Shown: in pieces, positions 35,480 through 47,200 of the stretch
Position numbering within the stretch: the first letter of the stretch is position 1
How the letters are laid out: every line of letters begins with the position of its first letter
Source: Buxus sempervirens
Lineage: Eukaryota > Streptophyta > Magnoliopsida > Buxales > Buxaceae
Reading direction: 5' to 3'
Length of the DNA stretch: 64,000 bases
Assembly (NCBI GenBank): GCA_947561395.2
Contig: OX387188.1
Coordinates: 35,025,942 to 35,089,941, forward strand
Notes under the pieces: generated by a model
Seen by the model: only the letters and a program-made list of their open reading frames with translations
Database searches by the model: none
What the model was told of the DNA's origin: nothing
Made by a program: the position numbers and the translations under genes

Positions 35480-36060
35480 CAGACGGGGGGAGTGTTAAAC
35501 ATGGAGTGCGTATACAGAGGAGTTGGAGTTGGAAGAAAGAAAATTGGTTTTTAATGATATTTTATAATATAATCTAGATTTAGTCAGCCAATTCTTGAAA
35601 ATTAGAAATTAATGATAATTTTTTTAAATAATTAGGATTTAGTATCATTTTACTATTCATGAAATATTTTTTCCAAAAAACTCTCAAAAAAAACTTGCAA
35701 AAAAACTCTCAAAAAAACTTACAAACCTCACTCACTTGTACCTAAATGAGTGAAAAGGTTCTCAAAATATTTCAGTTTTGGAAAAAAATTGTTATGAATA
35801 GTAAAATGATACTGAATTCTAATTATATGAAAAAAGCATCACTAATTCCCAATTTTCAAAAATTTATTGACTCTGGATTATTTTGAAAAAGTATGGCTAA
35901 AAACCAATTTCCAGGTTGGGTTATTTAGCTGGGCCGACGGTGACATTATCGCAGACCTCGCTGCAGATCATCTCGTTGATGATGGTCGGGCACCTCGGCG
36001 AGCTCGCGCTTTCCGACACCACCATTGCCACCTGTCTCACTGCAGTCACTGGTTTTTGTC
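35480..36060 (+). pseudogene. Broken MATE first exon (1B) interrupted by a MITE
   Basis: The first part (about 35480-35530, GGGGGGAGTGTTAAACATGG on) and the second part (about 35912-36060, coding LGYLAGPTVTLSQTSLQII and [20 protein letters not shown]) together form a first exon like 1A and 1C. Between them sits a 375-bp MITE. Relative to 1A two or three residues are missing after AGP, and the donor GTAAGT has been lost (the sequence reads CTCGTCTTC), so splicing and the frame are both destroyed. Confidence 0.82.
35536..35911. mobile_element. MITE related to the foldback Mutator-like element
   Basis: Ends AAAATTGGTTTTTAATGATA and its diverged complement GGCTAAAAACCAATTTCC. The terminal sequence and the following TTTAGTCA resemble the ends of the element at 24776-26888, and the interior has short ACTTGCAAA/ACTCTCAAA units reminiscent of its arrays. 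I could not define a clean target duplication. Confidence 0.6.
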
Positions 36061-37480
36061 TCTCGTCTTCTTACTTTTGTAACAAAGTTATTTGGTTAAC
36101 CTTCAATTTTGGTAGGTCTAGATCAGATTGAATACCTTCTGCTGAACCTTACACAAAAAAAAAAAAAAAGGAGAATACCTTCACCTGAAACCTATAATCT
36201 TTACAAGGGTGGAATGATTCAAAATAAATGAAATTCAGCATATTTACTCACCCACACTAATCGTTACATTTTTTAAAGAGTTTATATCATCCGTAATTTT
36301 TCTCGTGATACTAATCATAGCTCAAGGTTATAGGGGATGATATTGTCTATCTCTTTTATTGTAATGGACCCTTCAGCTTTAAGTGAGATGCTATTATGTA
36401 GAGCATACTTACGAGATTTTCAACAAGAAAAACCGTTTTATATTTTAAAAATCAAAAAATTTACAACTGTTGGATGCTTCACATGATAACATCTCAATCA
36501 AACCACAGGGCTCATCATAGTAAAAGGTAATAGATGATTTCAAACTATGCTAGGTTGAGACATAAGTAATCAGTAACATATTGTTTCAATCGAGATCTAA
36601 ACACCTACCATTACATGAGAGGTTCTATGTCCATTAAAAAAAATGTTACTAGTATTATATTGTATAAAAAAATCCTTATAAACTAATAGGGCATGTATTT
36701 GTTGGGTATAAATTTTTGACATAGCTGATTTAGGTAGTTCCTACCAGTAAGGTGCACGTGCAGTATCGCACATGTATAAGGAGGGGAGGGACGGAGAGAG
36801 ATAATATGGGAGAGAACAGTTGAAAAACTGATTATTAAGTTTTGAAAAATTGAGACAATTTTGACTATTATGCCCACTTATTTATAAATCTTCTTAATAT
36901 TGTATAAGGGCTGTTTTGAATTTTGTTGGGCACAATTCCCACAGGGCCTATTTTCACTACCTATATTATAGATTAGATTGAGGGTATGGATTGACTACGT
37001 CTGTCTTTCATAAATGATCTTGTCCTGTGTCTTGTTGTGAGACAGACATCCTACCTACAAATCTTGACCATAAGTCAAGTAGACAAGCAAGACGTCGTCG
37101 AGTAGCCCGAATATCATAAATTTCTTATGAGGCGAAGTGTCGGTATTGTGTGTGCCCAGACAATAGATCTCAATATCTTTCTTCTTTGTTTTTTATTTAG
37201 ATTTTTTCACTTCAAGCTCTTATTATGGTTCTCTTATTGGTCTACCTTTTACTGCCATGCCTGACTGTCACCCCAACATCTTAAACGTACAAATCACCAG
37301 CAATAAAAGCCATGGCACCAACCATTCAACAACACATTCTTTGTTCTAAGATCCAAGACTTCCCATTCAAGAGCTACCAAGATTTCAACGACGCAACACA
37401 AATTATGTTGTTGAAAGACAGCCAATGACCCTCTCTAAGTCTCTTGTCTCTCCAACCCCTTATATGTGTCCTAGAAACGT
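36061..37480. other. Spacer between first exons 1B and 1C
   Basis: No gene. The first 600 bp are paralogous to sequence after exon 1A (34720-35400) and in intron 1 of MATE gene 4 (45050-45700). The last 200 bp (about 37285-37480) are the leader and promoter of exon 1C, of which a second copy survives at 45980-46145. Confidence 0.6.
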
Positions 37481-37519
37481 AGACTTCTTTGAAGCTTTTG
37501 TGCTTGAGAGAGAGAGAGA

Positions 37520-40500
37520 ATGGAGGAGGGTTTGTTGGACGAGAGAGAAGAGAGGAGAGCAGCGTTGACATGGGCTTCATACATAGAGGAGTTGAAAAGG
37601 TTGGGTTATTTAGCTGGCCCAATGATAGCGTCGATATTATCGCAATCCGCGTTACAAATCATCTCGTTGATGATGGTAGGACACATTGGCGAGCTTGAGC
37701 TATCTGGCACCGCCATCGCCACTTCTCTATCCAACGTCACCGGGTTTTTTCTTGTAGTAAGTCTTCATCTTCTTCTTTTATCTCAAATAGGGATGGCAAT
37801 GGTTTGGTTAAAATTATAAACTAAACCAAACCTATTAGGGTCAGTTTTGGATTGTACTTAAGCGTTTTTTGATTCAGTTTCGGTTCGGTTTTTTGTTTTA
37901 AGTCCGAACCAAATTGATTATACATATACCTATGTTTAAGTTGGGGATTGTTTGGTTTATGAGTTAAAACTGATAAAATGAACCACTCCTATTAAGTTAG
38001 TTTTGGGTTTGAAATAATTGGTTTCGGTTCAGTTTTGGTTTGGTGTATATTAAATCGTTCAGTTCCACCTTTTCGCAAAATCGAATTAAAACCGAACTGT
38101 TGCCAACGCTTTAGCAGAATGGTGGTGCTCCTTAAGCTGCGGCATCTTCGCAAACTAGGCCAAAATACAGCAAACCTTAAGGATGGTTTATGTAATTTCA
38201 ATATAAATGAAAGAGTTTATTCACTTGCTATTTTGAAAAAATGAAAGGAGGTTTTTGTAATTTTATCAAACCTTAAGGATGGTTTATGTAATTTACCATT
38301 GTTTCTAAAATATGATAGTTACGCGGCTTACGCCCACCTCGTGGAAAATGTTCCGCTAGGGTGCATGTACGGGCTTAGAATTCGTCCTTTAAATTTTAGA
38401 AATAAGAAGTTAATAATTTATTTTTAAAAATTTTTAAATGTCACGTGCAAATCGCAAGTTCATTGTATAAGTCGTTGCACCATTGTCGTTGTGGGGACGT
38501 GAATCTACCTATTTAAGACCGAGTCAACCACAACCAACCTAGTGGTTAGTGGAATGTGGGCCCACCAACTTTTTTATTATTTCAACGCCTCTGGCTTGAA
38601 AGCACTCAAAGCTCGCCTCGTCGAGGGTGCTTTTGTAATTTTTACAGAAGCCTATGGGATGTGCTTGTTTCGTAAAATTACTGTAAAACCCTCAAGGAAT
38701 CTTCCCAATAGCCAATGGTCCTTTAAGTGCGCGGCGAGTTCGAGTTGGTTACGCAACTCATCTGAGCCGACCCGTTTTAAAAGGTCTCTTAATTCTTCGT
38801 TTTTTTTTTCCTTTTGGTATCGCTCTTAATTCTTCATGTTTTACTATCTTGGGTTTGATTAGTAGTAACTAGCCGGTGGATTAAAACTTTAGGACATGTA
38901 AGGGATAAGGAATTGTTAAAGGGCTCTTTTGGAAAGTGGAAAGTGAAAAAGACAAAGCTATCCATGTAAGTACTTACATAAGATAAAATGACATTAAAAG
39001 GTTATTTTAGAAAAAAAAATAAATTAGCTTGAAATGCTTCCCAAGGGGCAGCTTGCGTTTTATATATATATATATATATAGATGGTCAATAAAATGGTTA
39101 ATATATCTGAAGTATGTTATTTTCTCAATTTAATATGTATACCATAAAAGGGTATGTTTATGAATTAGGTATACAAAAGAAAGATGCACCATGAATGGGA
39201 TCTTGTTAATGAGAAACCCCTAATGGCTTTTCATTATCAGTACATGATATTTTGGAAGTTTCATCAAAGTTTTTCAATAATTTGAGCTATTTAAATGATT
39301 CCAACTTGTTGGATGGGCCATTTTGTTTTTTTGTAGTAGCTGGAAAACTTTGAACTTGCCACCAAAGATGCCATTGTGATTATGTTAGATATGATGATGT
39401 CTTTTGGTCATGGTAAAAAACAAAAACTTGTTTAGTTAGGACTGACTTTATTTTTTTTCCTCCCAAACAGTTAGGACTGTCTAGTGCACTGGAGACTCTG
39501 TGTGGACAAGCTTATGGAGCACAACAATACAGAAAGCTTGGAATTTATACTTATGGTGGAATCTTCTGTCTCATTTTAGTCTGTTTTCCTATTTCTCTTT
39601 TGTGGATCTACATGGGAAAACTACTTATTTTCATAGGCCAAGACCCTTCAATTTCAATTGAAGCTGGAAAATACGCATTGTGGCTCATCCCTGCATTATT
39701 TGGTTTTGCAACACTTCAACCTTTAGTTAGATACTTTCAGTCTCAGAGTTTAATACTGCCTATGCTCTTAAGCTCTTGTGCTGCTCTTGGTCTCCATATC
39801 CCTCTGTGTTGGCTTTTGGTATTTAAGACAAACTTAGGAAACCATGGAGCTGCATTATCAATGAGTGCATCTTATTGGGTGAACGTAATGGTCCTCTCTT
39901 TGTATATGAAATTCTCTCCATCCTGTGAGAAAACACGTGCACCGCTATCAAAAGAGGCTTTTAAATGCATTGGTGAGTTCTTCTGCCTAGCTGTCCCTTC
40001 TGCTCTAATGGTTTGGTAAGTCCATCTCTCCTTTTATTCAAGTACTTATGTTTTTCTTTTCTTCTAAATTTTGATAATAATCTTTGCTTTTTGATTTTTA
40101 CAGTCTTGAATGGTGGTCATATGAGCTTCTTGTATTGCTTTCTGGGCTTCTACCAAATCCAAAGCTTGAAACTTCAGTTCTTTCTATATGGTAAAATTCT
40201 GAATCAAAGCTAGTATTTTAGGTTTTACAAACATATAATCACACTTGGTCTTGAAACTATCTTGTGATAGCCAATTGGTTTACCAAGCCTGAATTTTTAT
40301 CTAGGGAAAGGCATCTAATTTTTCACAATGTTTCTGAACAGTCTCCAAACCACCTCAACTCTCTATAACATACCATATGGACTTGGTGCTGCTGCAAGGT
40401 TTGCTTGAAACCTGGTTTTGTACGTGTGCGTGCATGTGTATAACTATAACTATGTATGATATCAATGAATACCATATTTTGTGTAGCACTCGAGTTTCAA

Positions 40501-41219
40501 ACGAATTAGGAGCTGGGAATCCACAAGTAGCTCGTTTAGCTGTCTACACTGTGATGTCTGTTTCTGTAACAGAGGCGATCATTGTAAGTGCATCACTCTT
40601 TGCCACCCGGAATGTCTGGGGTTATGCTTTCAGTAATGAGAAAGAAGTTATAGATTATATCAGAGCAATGGCTCCTCTGGTTTCATGCACGGTCATCTTG
40701 GACAGCTTACAAGGGACTCTCTCAGGTTATTGTCCTACCATATGAGCCTAAATTTGTTGTTCTTTTTATAACATAGTTTGGAAATTCTCTCCTTATATAT
40801 CTTATATAATTCCACTTTTTACAAAAGGTATTGCAAGAGGATGTGGGTGGCAGCATATTGGCGCCTACGTTAACCTTGGGGCATTTTATCTATTTGGGAT
40901 TCCAATTTCTGGCATACTGGGTTTCCTTCTGCACTTAAAAGGAAAGGGCCTTTGGAGTGGGATAGTGGCTGGGGCTACATTGCAAACAGTTCTGCTCGCC
41001 ATCATAACATGTCGTATAAATTGGAAAAAGCAGGTCTGCACTCAAGATGTTAACCCTCAAGGGATCACATGAAACTTACTTTAGCTTAAATTTTGGGATG
41101 GAAATAGTAATGATTTTATTGCCATTTATTTCCTTTTTGATTGTTGAATACGTCTTGTTATGTCTATCTTGCAGGCAATCGACGCAAAACAAAGGGTATT
41201 TCAAAGAAATTTGCAGTAG
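37520..41219 (+). CDS. MATE efflux transporter (DETOXIFICATION family), gene 3, 7 exons
   Basis: Exons 37520-37756 (first exon 1C), 39471-40015, 40104-40190, 40342-40398, 40487-40725, 40828-41033 and 41175-41219 sum to 1416 nt, or 471 residues plus stop. It starts [16 protein letters not shown]. Exon 2 codes [20 protein letters not shown] and the helices around [15 protein letters not shown]; exon 5 has [19 protein letters not shown]. Exons 2-7 are nearly identical to those of MATE gene 4, so the pair arose by a recent tandem duplication, while the first exons differ clearly (1C here, 1A in gene 4). Two more first-exon copies lie upstream (33617 and about 35480), and the intact one could splice here instead. 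A GA-rich tract directly precedes the start codon. The predicted role is metabolite or xenobiotic export; the substrate is unknown. Confidence 0.92.
38330..39320 (+). other. Part of intron 1 of MATE gene 3
   Basis: No coding sequence supported. An AT microsatellite stands at 39061-39080. A 95-codon open frame at 38542-38829 shows no family resemblance and is probably chance. Confidence 0.5.
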
Positions 41220-41660
41220 AAATTGAAGTGTGGGGAATGAGAGAAAATCAGTGATAAGCTGCTCTAGCTTATGTGATTTTGAATTTTGACATTGTTGTAA
41301 TAAAAAAATCTTGCATTTTTTTTAATAATATCATGAGTTACAATATCAAAGCAAGCAATCTGGGTGTCATTCAATCTTTGCCCTTGATAAGCCTTTTCTG
41401 TTTTCTAGGACTCCCTGAATTTATAATGTGCAATTTGGAAAGTTGTGGGTGTAGCCTCAAAATTTGAATCAAGTGTTGCTGTCTTGGAACTACAGTAAAG
41501 AAGTTTTGAGGTACAAGGTCTTGTGGAATTTGGATTCGAAAGAAAGGGTATTTCATTTTGTGATGTGAAAGTGACAAAGTTCTTGCAAGTCGCGGCGATG
41601 GGTGTTTCATGTTTGAGGTCTTACGAAATGCTACTTTTACTCTTCATAGCAAGTATGCTT

Positions 41661-41760
41661 ACAATGTGAACTGATAGATGTAGAACTAGAAAGCTCGCAA
41701 TTGTTAGAACAAGTTCTATATGTAGAACTAGAAAGCTCGCAATTGTTAGAATAAGTTCTA
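41661..41760. repeat. Tandem duplication of about 43 bp
   Basis: The unit GTAGAACTAGAAAGCTCGCA with AATTGTTAGAA.AAGTTCTATA occurs twice in a row with one or two differences, in the spacer behind MATE gene 3. Confidence 0.8.
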
Positions 41761-42026
41761 TAAGGCTCTATTTGTTTCACCGGAAAGTATTTTCTTGAAG
41801 AAAAATTTCCAAGAAAAAGTTTTCCTTTTTTGTTTTTTTCCTAGTGTTTGGATGTAACATAGAAAATGTTTTAGAATTTTATTGTTTTTTCTTTTTCCTA
41901 TACAAATGCAATTAAAAACACCTCCTTAGGAACTGAAGTGGCTTGAGCAATTACAATTTGTGTCCCATGTAGGATGCCCTCATATCTTACGTAAGGAAGC
42001 TCATATCCGACGTATAATGCGCTTTT

Positions 42027-42140
42027 GTAGTGAGTACAGAAGCAGCCACAACAACACCAACCAAAATTTATCTGTAACTAGACAACATTCTGTCTTTAAG
42101 CCAACTTGTCCCATTAGAAATTGTAAAACTGGAACCTACA
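42027..42140 (-). pseudogene. Decayed copy of the last TatC exon (unit 2)
   Basis: A shorter version of the relic in unit 1: it matches the 5' half of the last TatC exon (GTGAGTACAGAAGCAGCCAC on the plus strand, then ACTTGTCCCATTAGAAATTG). The part corresponding to the protein's C-terminus is gone. It follows MATE gene 3 as the other relic follows gene 2. Confidence 0.75.
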
Positions 42141-42179
42141 TAACCAAACAGGCAAGAAGTAGGTGCGACTAGTTGAAAG

Positions 42180-42511
42180 CAGTATTTAAAAACCCTGAAA
42201 GGGCTGGTAACTCGGAAGCTTATCTGTCCGAGTAATTACTGGTGACTAGGCTGAGTTACCAACCTTGTTATTATATAAATAAAGGAATAATTTAAGAGGT
42301 AAGTGAAAAATATATTGTAATTTAATGAGTTTTTATCTAAAACTTGGTTAATTAGAGAGAAACTCGGTTAAATTTTGGGATTTACTCTATAGAAACTACC
42401 TAGTGAAAATTATCTGGTTTTTAGGGCGAGTAAACTAGTAGCATAACCTATCCGAGTAACTTGGGCGAGTATTCCAAGTTATCCAAGTTATCCGCTAGTT
42501 TTTAAACAGTG
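42180..42511. mobile_element. hAT-type MITE with a matching empty site
   Basis: Ends CAGTATTTAAAAAC and GTTTTTAAACAGTG are imperfect inverted repeats, flanked on both sides by GTTGAAAG (42172-42179 and 42512-42519), an 8-bp duplication. The paralogous position in unit 1 has a single GTTGAAAG (32058-32065) and no element, which confirms the insertion and both boundaries. The 332-bp interior is AT-rich with several CCGAGTAA and AAGTTATCC units and does not code. Confidence 0.88.
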
Positions 42512-42519
42512 GTTGAAAG

Positions 42520-43489
42520 TTAGTTGCTCTGAATCTTCTGACGTACAAGAGAGAGAAAACTTTCAGATATCTACCATCCTTTCCAACTAGAAGTTTACTA
42601 GAACCAAAAAAACATTTTTTGCAGTTTTTAAGGAAGCTTAATATGAAACCAGCTTGGAAAACTTGAACGGGTCCAAGTGAAGTGAACCAAACAGAGGAAC
42701 CTAATGAGATACCTTACACTTAAAAACTTGTTTAGACAACCCCATTTTTTCATATATAGTTTCAGTCTATCCTAATCATATGCTGAGTTTTAGCTTTAAA
42801 AAAACACTTTTGACATGACATGAACAACTCGTTTAAACCTAACATTATAAAGGGTGTAGATTAATAACATCTTCCTTCTGTATAGCAAAAATGATTTTGT
42901 CTGTTTTTGTTCTTTATAAAACATCGTAAGATAGAAAAAATTTCTTTACCTAAGTTCAACATACAGATGAGAAGGCTTTAGAGTATTCCTTAGAATATTC
43001 TAGTGCGTTTGGAGAAAAGAATACCACAATTATTATAATTTATACCAATTCAGTAGACGGTCAGTGTCCTTTTGTGCTTTTTCTTTGGGTCCCCGTGAGT
43101 TGCGGCATATCGAGGGCTTAGAAAAGTCAAAGAAAATGAAAAGACCAATAGGTCCCATAGAACCTTAATATAACAGGCTAACAGCACATTATAGGCTCTT
43201 TTTAAGAGGGAAAAAAATTTATTTTGGCATGTTACTTCCGGAGTCCATTTTCCCATAATATACAGAATACGTTTTGGGAATTCAGGATTTTATAATTTTG
43301 TTCTTGGTGGGGTACCTTCTTGACCTCAATCTTTGAATGTTTTCTCAACAGCCCATCTCTCAGACCTGCCCACATAAGCATCCTGTGTAGCAAAAAATAA
43401 TGCCAGCTGTGATTGATCCAGATCAATATATAAGTGTCAATGAATTATATAATTTAAAGGAACCAAGTTGTGATTTTGTACTGCAAGGA
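42520..43489. other. Duplicated spacer, unit 2
   Basis: Paralogous to about 32066-33000 in unit 1. No gene is visible. Confidence 0.6.
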
Positions 43490-43498
43490 TTTCAATAT

Positions 43499-43647
43499 GG
43501 ATTCAAATCGTCTGCTGGGTGCCCAGCAGCCAATGAGAATGGGCCACATCAGCGACCACATTATTTTTAATATGACTTTGTGTCAGGTGGCCACTGATGT
43601 GGTCCATTCCCATTGGCTGCTGGGCACCCAGTAGACGATGTGAATCC
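43499..43647. mobile_element. 149-bp Mutator-like MITE, near-perfect hairpin
   Basis: The ends GGATTCAAATCGTCTGCTGG and its near complement are flanked by the 9-bp TTTCAATAT on both sides (43490-43498 and 43648-43656). The arms of about 60 bp, containing GTGCCCAGCAGCCAATG, pair almost throughout, leaving a short A/T-rich loop. Confidence 0.87.
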
Positions 43648-44082
43648 TTTCAATATTGCCTAAAATAAACAGCAGAAACCGGAAAAACCTAAAACAAAGC
43701 AAATATAAGGGTCCCATTCAATTAATTCTAGAAGATCAACACCACATCATGCTTTAAGATCCAGTGGCTCCCATTCATGAACGTACCGCATATATACTAT
43801 TAACGAGAAGTGGGAGACTATTCTCATTTTAGTTTTTTTTTTCTTTTTTATATATTGTTCTTCCCAAATAAAATAATGTCCATCTTTTCTAGAAGTGGGA
43901 GACTATTCTCATTTTAGTTTTTTTTTTCTTCTTTTAATATTGTTCTTCCAAATAAAATAATGCCCATCTTTTCTGCGCGTTACAGATACCCCTGTGACTC
44001 AAAACCTGACAATGAGGTCGGAGTATGAAAAGTGCCTTTCCCTCCGAGAAGGTCCGGCCCCAATACGTAATATGGGACTTAA

Positions 44083-44250
44083 GATCCCCTCACCTGTTCC
44101 TCGTTAGATCCTCAAAATTCCCTGTAGGTTCGCCGCTTCAGATTGAGACGCGGAGACTGAGCGCGCGATCCCCTCACCTGTTCCTCGTTAGAGCCTCAAA
44201 ATTCCCTGTAGGTTCGCTGCTTCAGATTGAGACACTGCGACAGAGCGCGC
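44083..44250 (+). repeat. 84-bp tandem duplication of the MATE gene 4 leader
   Basis: The unit from GATCCCCTCACCTGTTCCTC to the GAGCGCGCGA stretch occurs twice in a row (period 84). The same leader is present once before exon 1A at 33510-33600. A GA microsatellite follows up to the start codon at 44296. Confidence 0.85.
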
Positions 44251-44251
44251 G

Positions 44252-44286
<35 letters not shown>

Positions 44287-44295
44287 AAGAGAGAG

Positions 44296-47200
44296 ATGGA
44301 GGAGGCGTTGTTAAAGGATAGAGACGAGAGGAGGGGAGTGTTAACATGGAGATCGTACACAGAGGAGTTGAAAAGGCTGGCTTATTTAGCTGGGCCGATG
44401 GTAGCGGTGACGTTATCTCAGATCTCGCTGCAGCTCATCTCGTTGATGATGGTCGGGCACCTCGGCGAGCTCGCGCTATCAGGCACCGCCATCGCCTCCT
44501 CTCTCACCTCCGTCACTGGTTTCAGTCTCCTCGTAAGTCGTCCTCTTCCTTTTGTTACGCAGTTGTTTGGTTCACCTTAAATTTTTGGCAGTTTGGTACT
44601 TAATTAGATCATATTGAATACCTACTTTCTTCTGAAACCTTCAGCGAGGTATACGGCAGGATAAACTTTAAACCACCCCTCCAAAAAAAACAAAAAAAAA
44701 ATTTTTTTGAAGGAGAGAGTTAGACGGATCGTTTTTTTTTTTTTTTTTTGCTAAATAAATTACAGAAATCTTTCATAGGGTTTGGATAAATTACGTATCT
44801 TCTCTCATGTTATGTTGTTTACAACATTTAGCCCTATAAAGGTTTTAACTAAATTGCTAAATTTTCACTAATTAATTAAAACTTTTTAACAATTATAAAA
44901 TTAGTTGCCTGAAAATGTCATTTTTTTATAATTAAAAGATTTTTTTAAATATCTCAATCATGAAAGAAACAAGTGTAAAAGGAAATAGTAGTTCAACTTA
45001 ACAAGAGGAGAATAGGAAATGTAAGAAGTTATTAAAAAGGATAAAGTGTCATATACCTAAACTATAATCTTTTTAAGGGTAGAATGTTTCAAAATAAATG
45101 AAATTCAGCATATTTACTTACCCAATCTAATTGTTACCTTTTTAAATAGTTTATATCATTTGCGATATAACGACATGCTAGGGGATGATATCGTCTGTCC
45201 TCATTTATTGTAATAGATCTTGCAGCTTAAGTGAGATTGCTATGTAGAGCATCTCATACTTGAGGTTTTTTCAACAAGAAAAACTGTTTTATATTTTTCA
45301 AAATAAAAAAATTTGCAGCCGTTGGATGCTTAACATAACAACATCTCAATCAAGCTACTTGGTTCATTGCAGTAAAAGGTAGTAGACGATTTCAAATTGT
45401 TCTAGGGTAATACATAGGTAATCGGTAACATATTGTTCCGATTGAGATCTAAACAGCTACCTTTACATGAGAGGTTCTATATATGTCCATGAAAAAGAAA
45501 ATGTTACTAGTCTTATCCTATATAGCAAAATCCTTAAAAACTAATTGAGTATAAATTGTCGTCCATTGCAGTGATCCTGTGGCAGATCCTGCAGCATCCC
45601 TGGGATGTGCTGCATAAATTTTACATTAAAAATTGTGGAAGATGCAGCAGATGCGGGAGACGATTTCAAACCTTTTTTTTTTTGACGTAGCCGATTTAGT
45701 TAGTTCCTATTAGATTGAGGGTATGGATTGACCACATCCTTCGTTCATAAATGATCTTGTCCTATCTCTGTGAGACAAATATGACATCGTCGAGTAGCCC
45801 AAATGTCCTAATTTTTTATGAGGCAAGAATATCGGTATTCCAAGAATATCGGTATTGTGCCTAGACAATAGATGGTCCATATCTTTCTTCTTCTTTTTTT
45901 TAATAGTTTTTTAATTCTATTTTTCTTATTGTTCTACCTATTGGTTTTGACCTCCATGCCTGACTGTCACCTCAACAGCTTAAACGTACAAATTAATCAC
46001 CAGCAATAAAAGCCATGGAACCATTCAACTATTTCAACAACACATTCTTTGTTCTAAGATCCAAAACTTCCCTTTCAAGAGCTACCAAGATTTCAACGAG
46101 ACAACACAAATTATGTTGTTGAAAGACAGCCAATGACCCTCTCTAGAAGGTGTTTGGCGGGCATTATAGAATCTGGATTCTAGTAGAATCCGATTCCATA
46201 ATCCAAAAACTGTGTTTGGTTGGGATTTTAAGGCCGAATTCTACTATCCGATTGAATCTATTTTCTTGGTGATTATAGGGATTATGGACATTGGTGCCTA
46301 AATTTTCAAAATATGTGATTCTAGAGATTATGTATAACACATTATATAAAATATATTATGATAAATAATAACATTATAAGTATTATAATGTAATATATTA
46401 TAATAATATATACATATTATAATATTATAATAAATTTAATATATTAATATAATTTTCATTAATAATAATATATTAGTATATTATAGTTAATATTGTAATA
46501 TTAATATAATAATATTATAATATATATTTCAGTTGATGAGGGAGACAGAGATCGGCATCATTCTGTTGATAGCAGTGATGAGGATGCAACACGTCTAGAC
46601 GGATAAATGAGGATCAGGATGATGACGAGCATGACTCAAGTTCTGGTAATAGTAGTGCAGGAGGAGGATCCACATTTCTATTTGATGGTGACAATGGAGG
46701 TGGTGCTGATGACAGTGAGCGTGTACCTTTGACTTTGGAGGAGGCAAATGCATATCGAGCGGCACAGGACACTCACGACGGTGTGCCATATCAGTGACGT
46801 AGAGGTGGTTCACATAGTCAGAGTTAGAGGGACAAGAGGAAGTCTGTATGACGTGATAGTGATGAGACCTTGCCATCTGACAGTTATCCTCATGATGAGT
46901 TGCAGCACAGGTTTGGCAGCTTGGGCTTCGGAGAGTATCCAGGCTATCCTACTCCAACCTATTCAGGGTCGGCGCATCATCCTGCGTATGCACATGATTA
47001 TCCACAGGTTCCACAGTTTTATCCATATGGACTAGGACCGTATCCTCCATTGCAGCCGCAACCATCGTTAGGCTTCAGTAGTAGTGCAATTGGATATCAT
47101 GATCATTAGTGAGGAGATTATCCATATGGACCACATTATCCTCATTCTAGTAGTAGTTCTGGGGTCTGAACTTCAGGATATTATGATTATTCAGAGTCAG

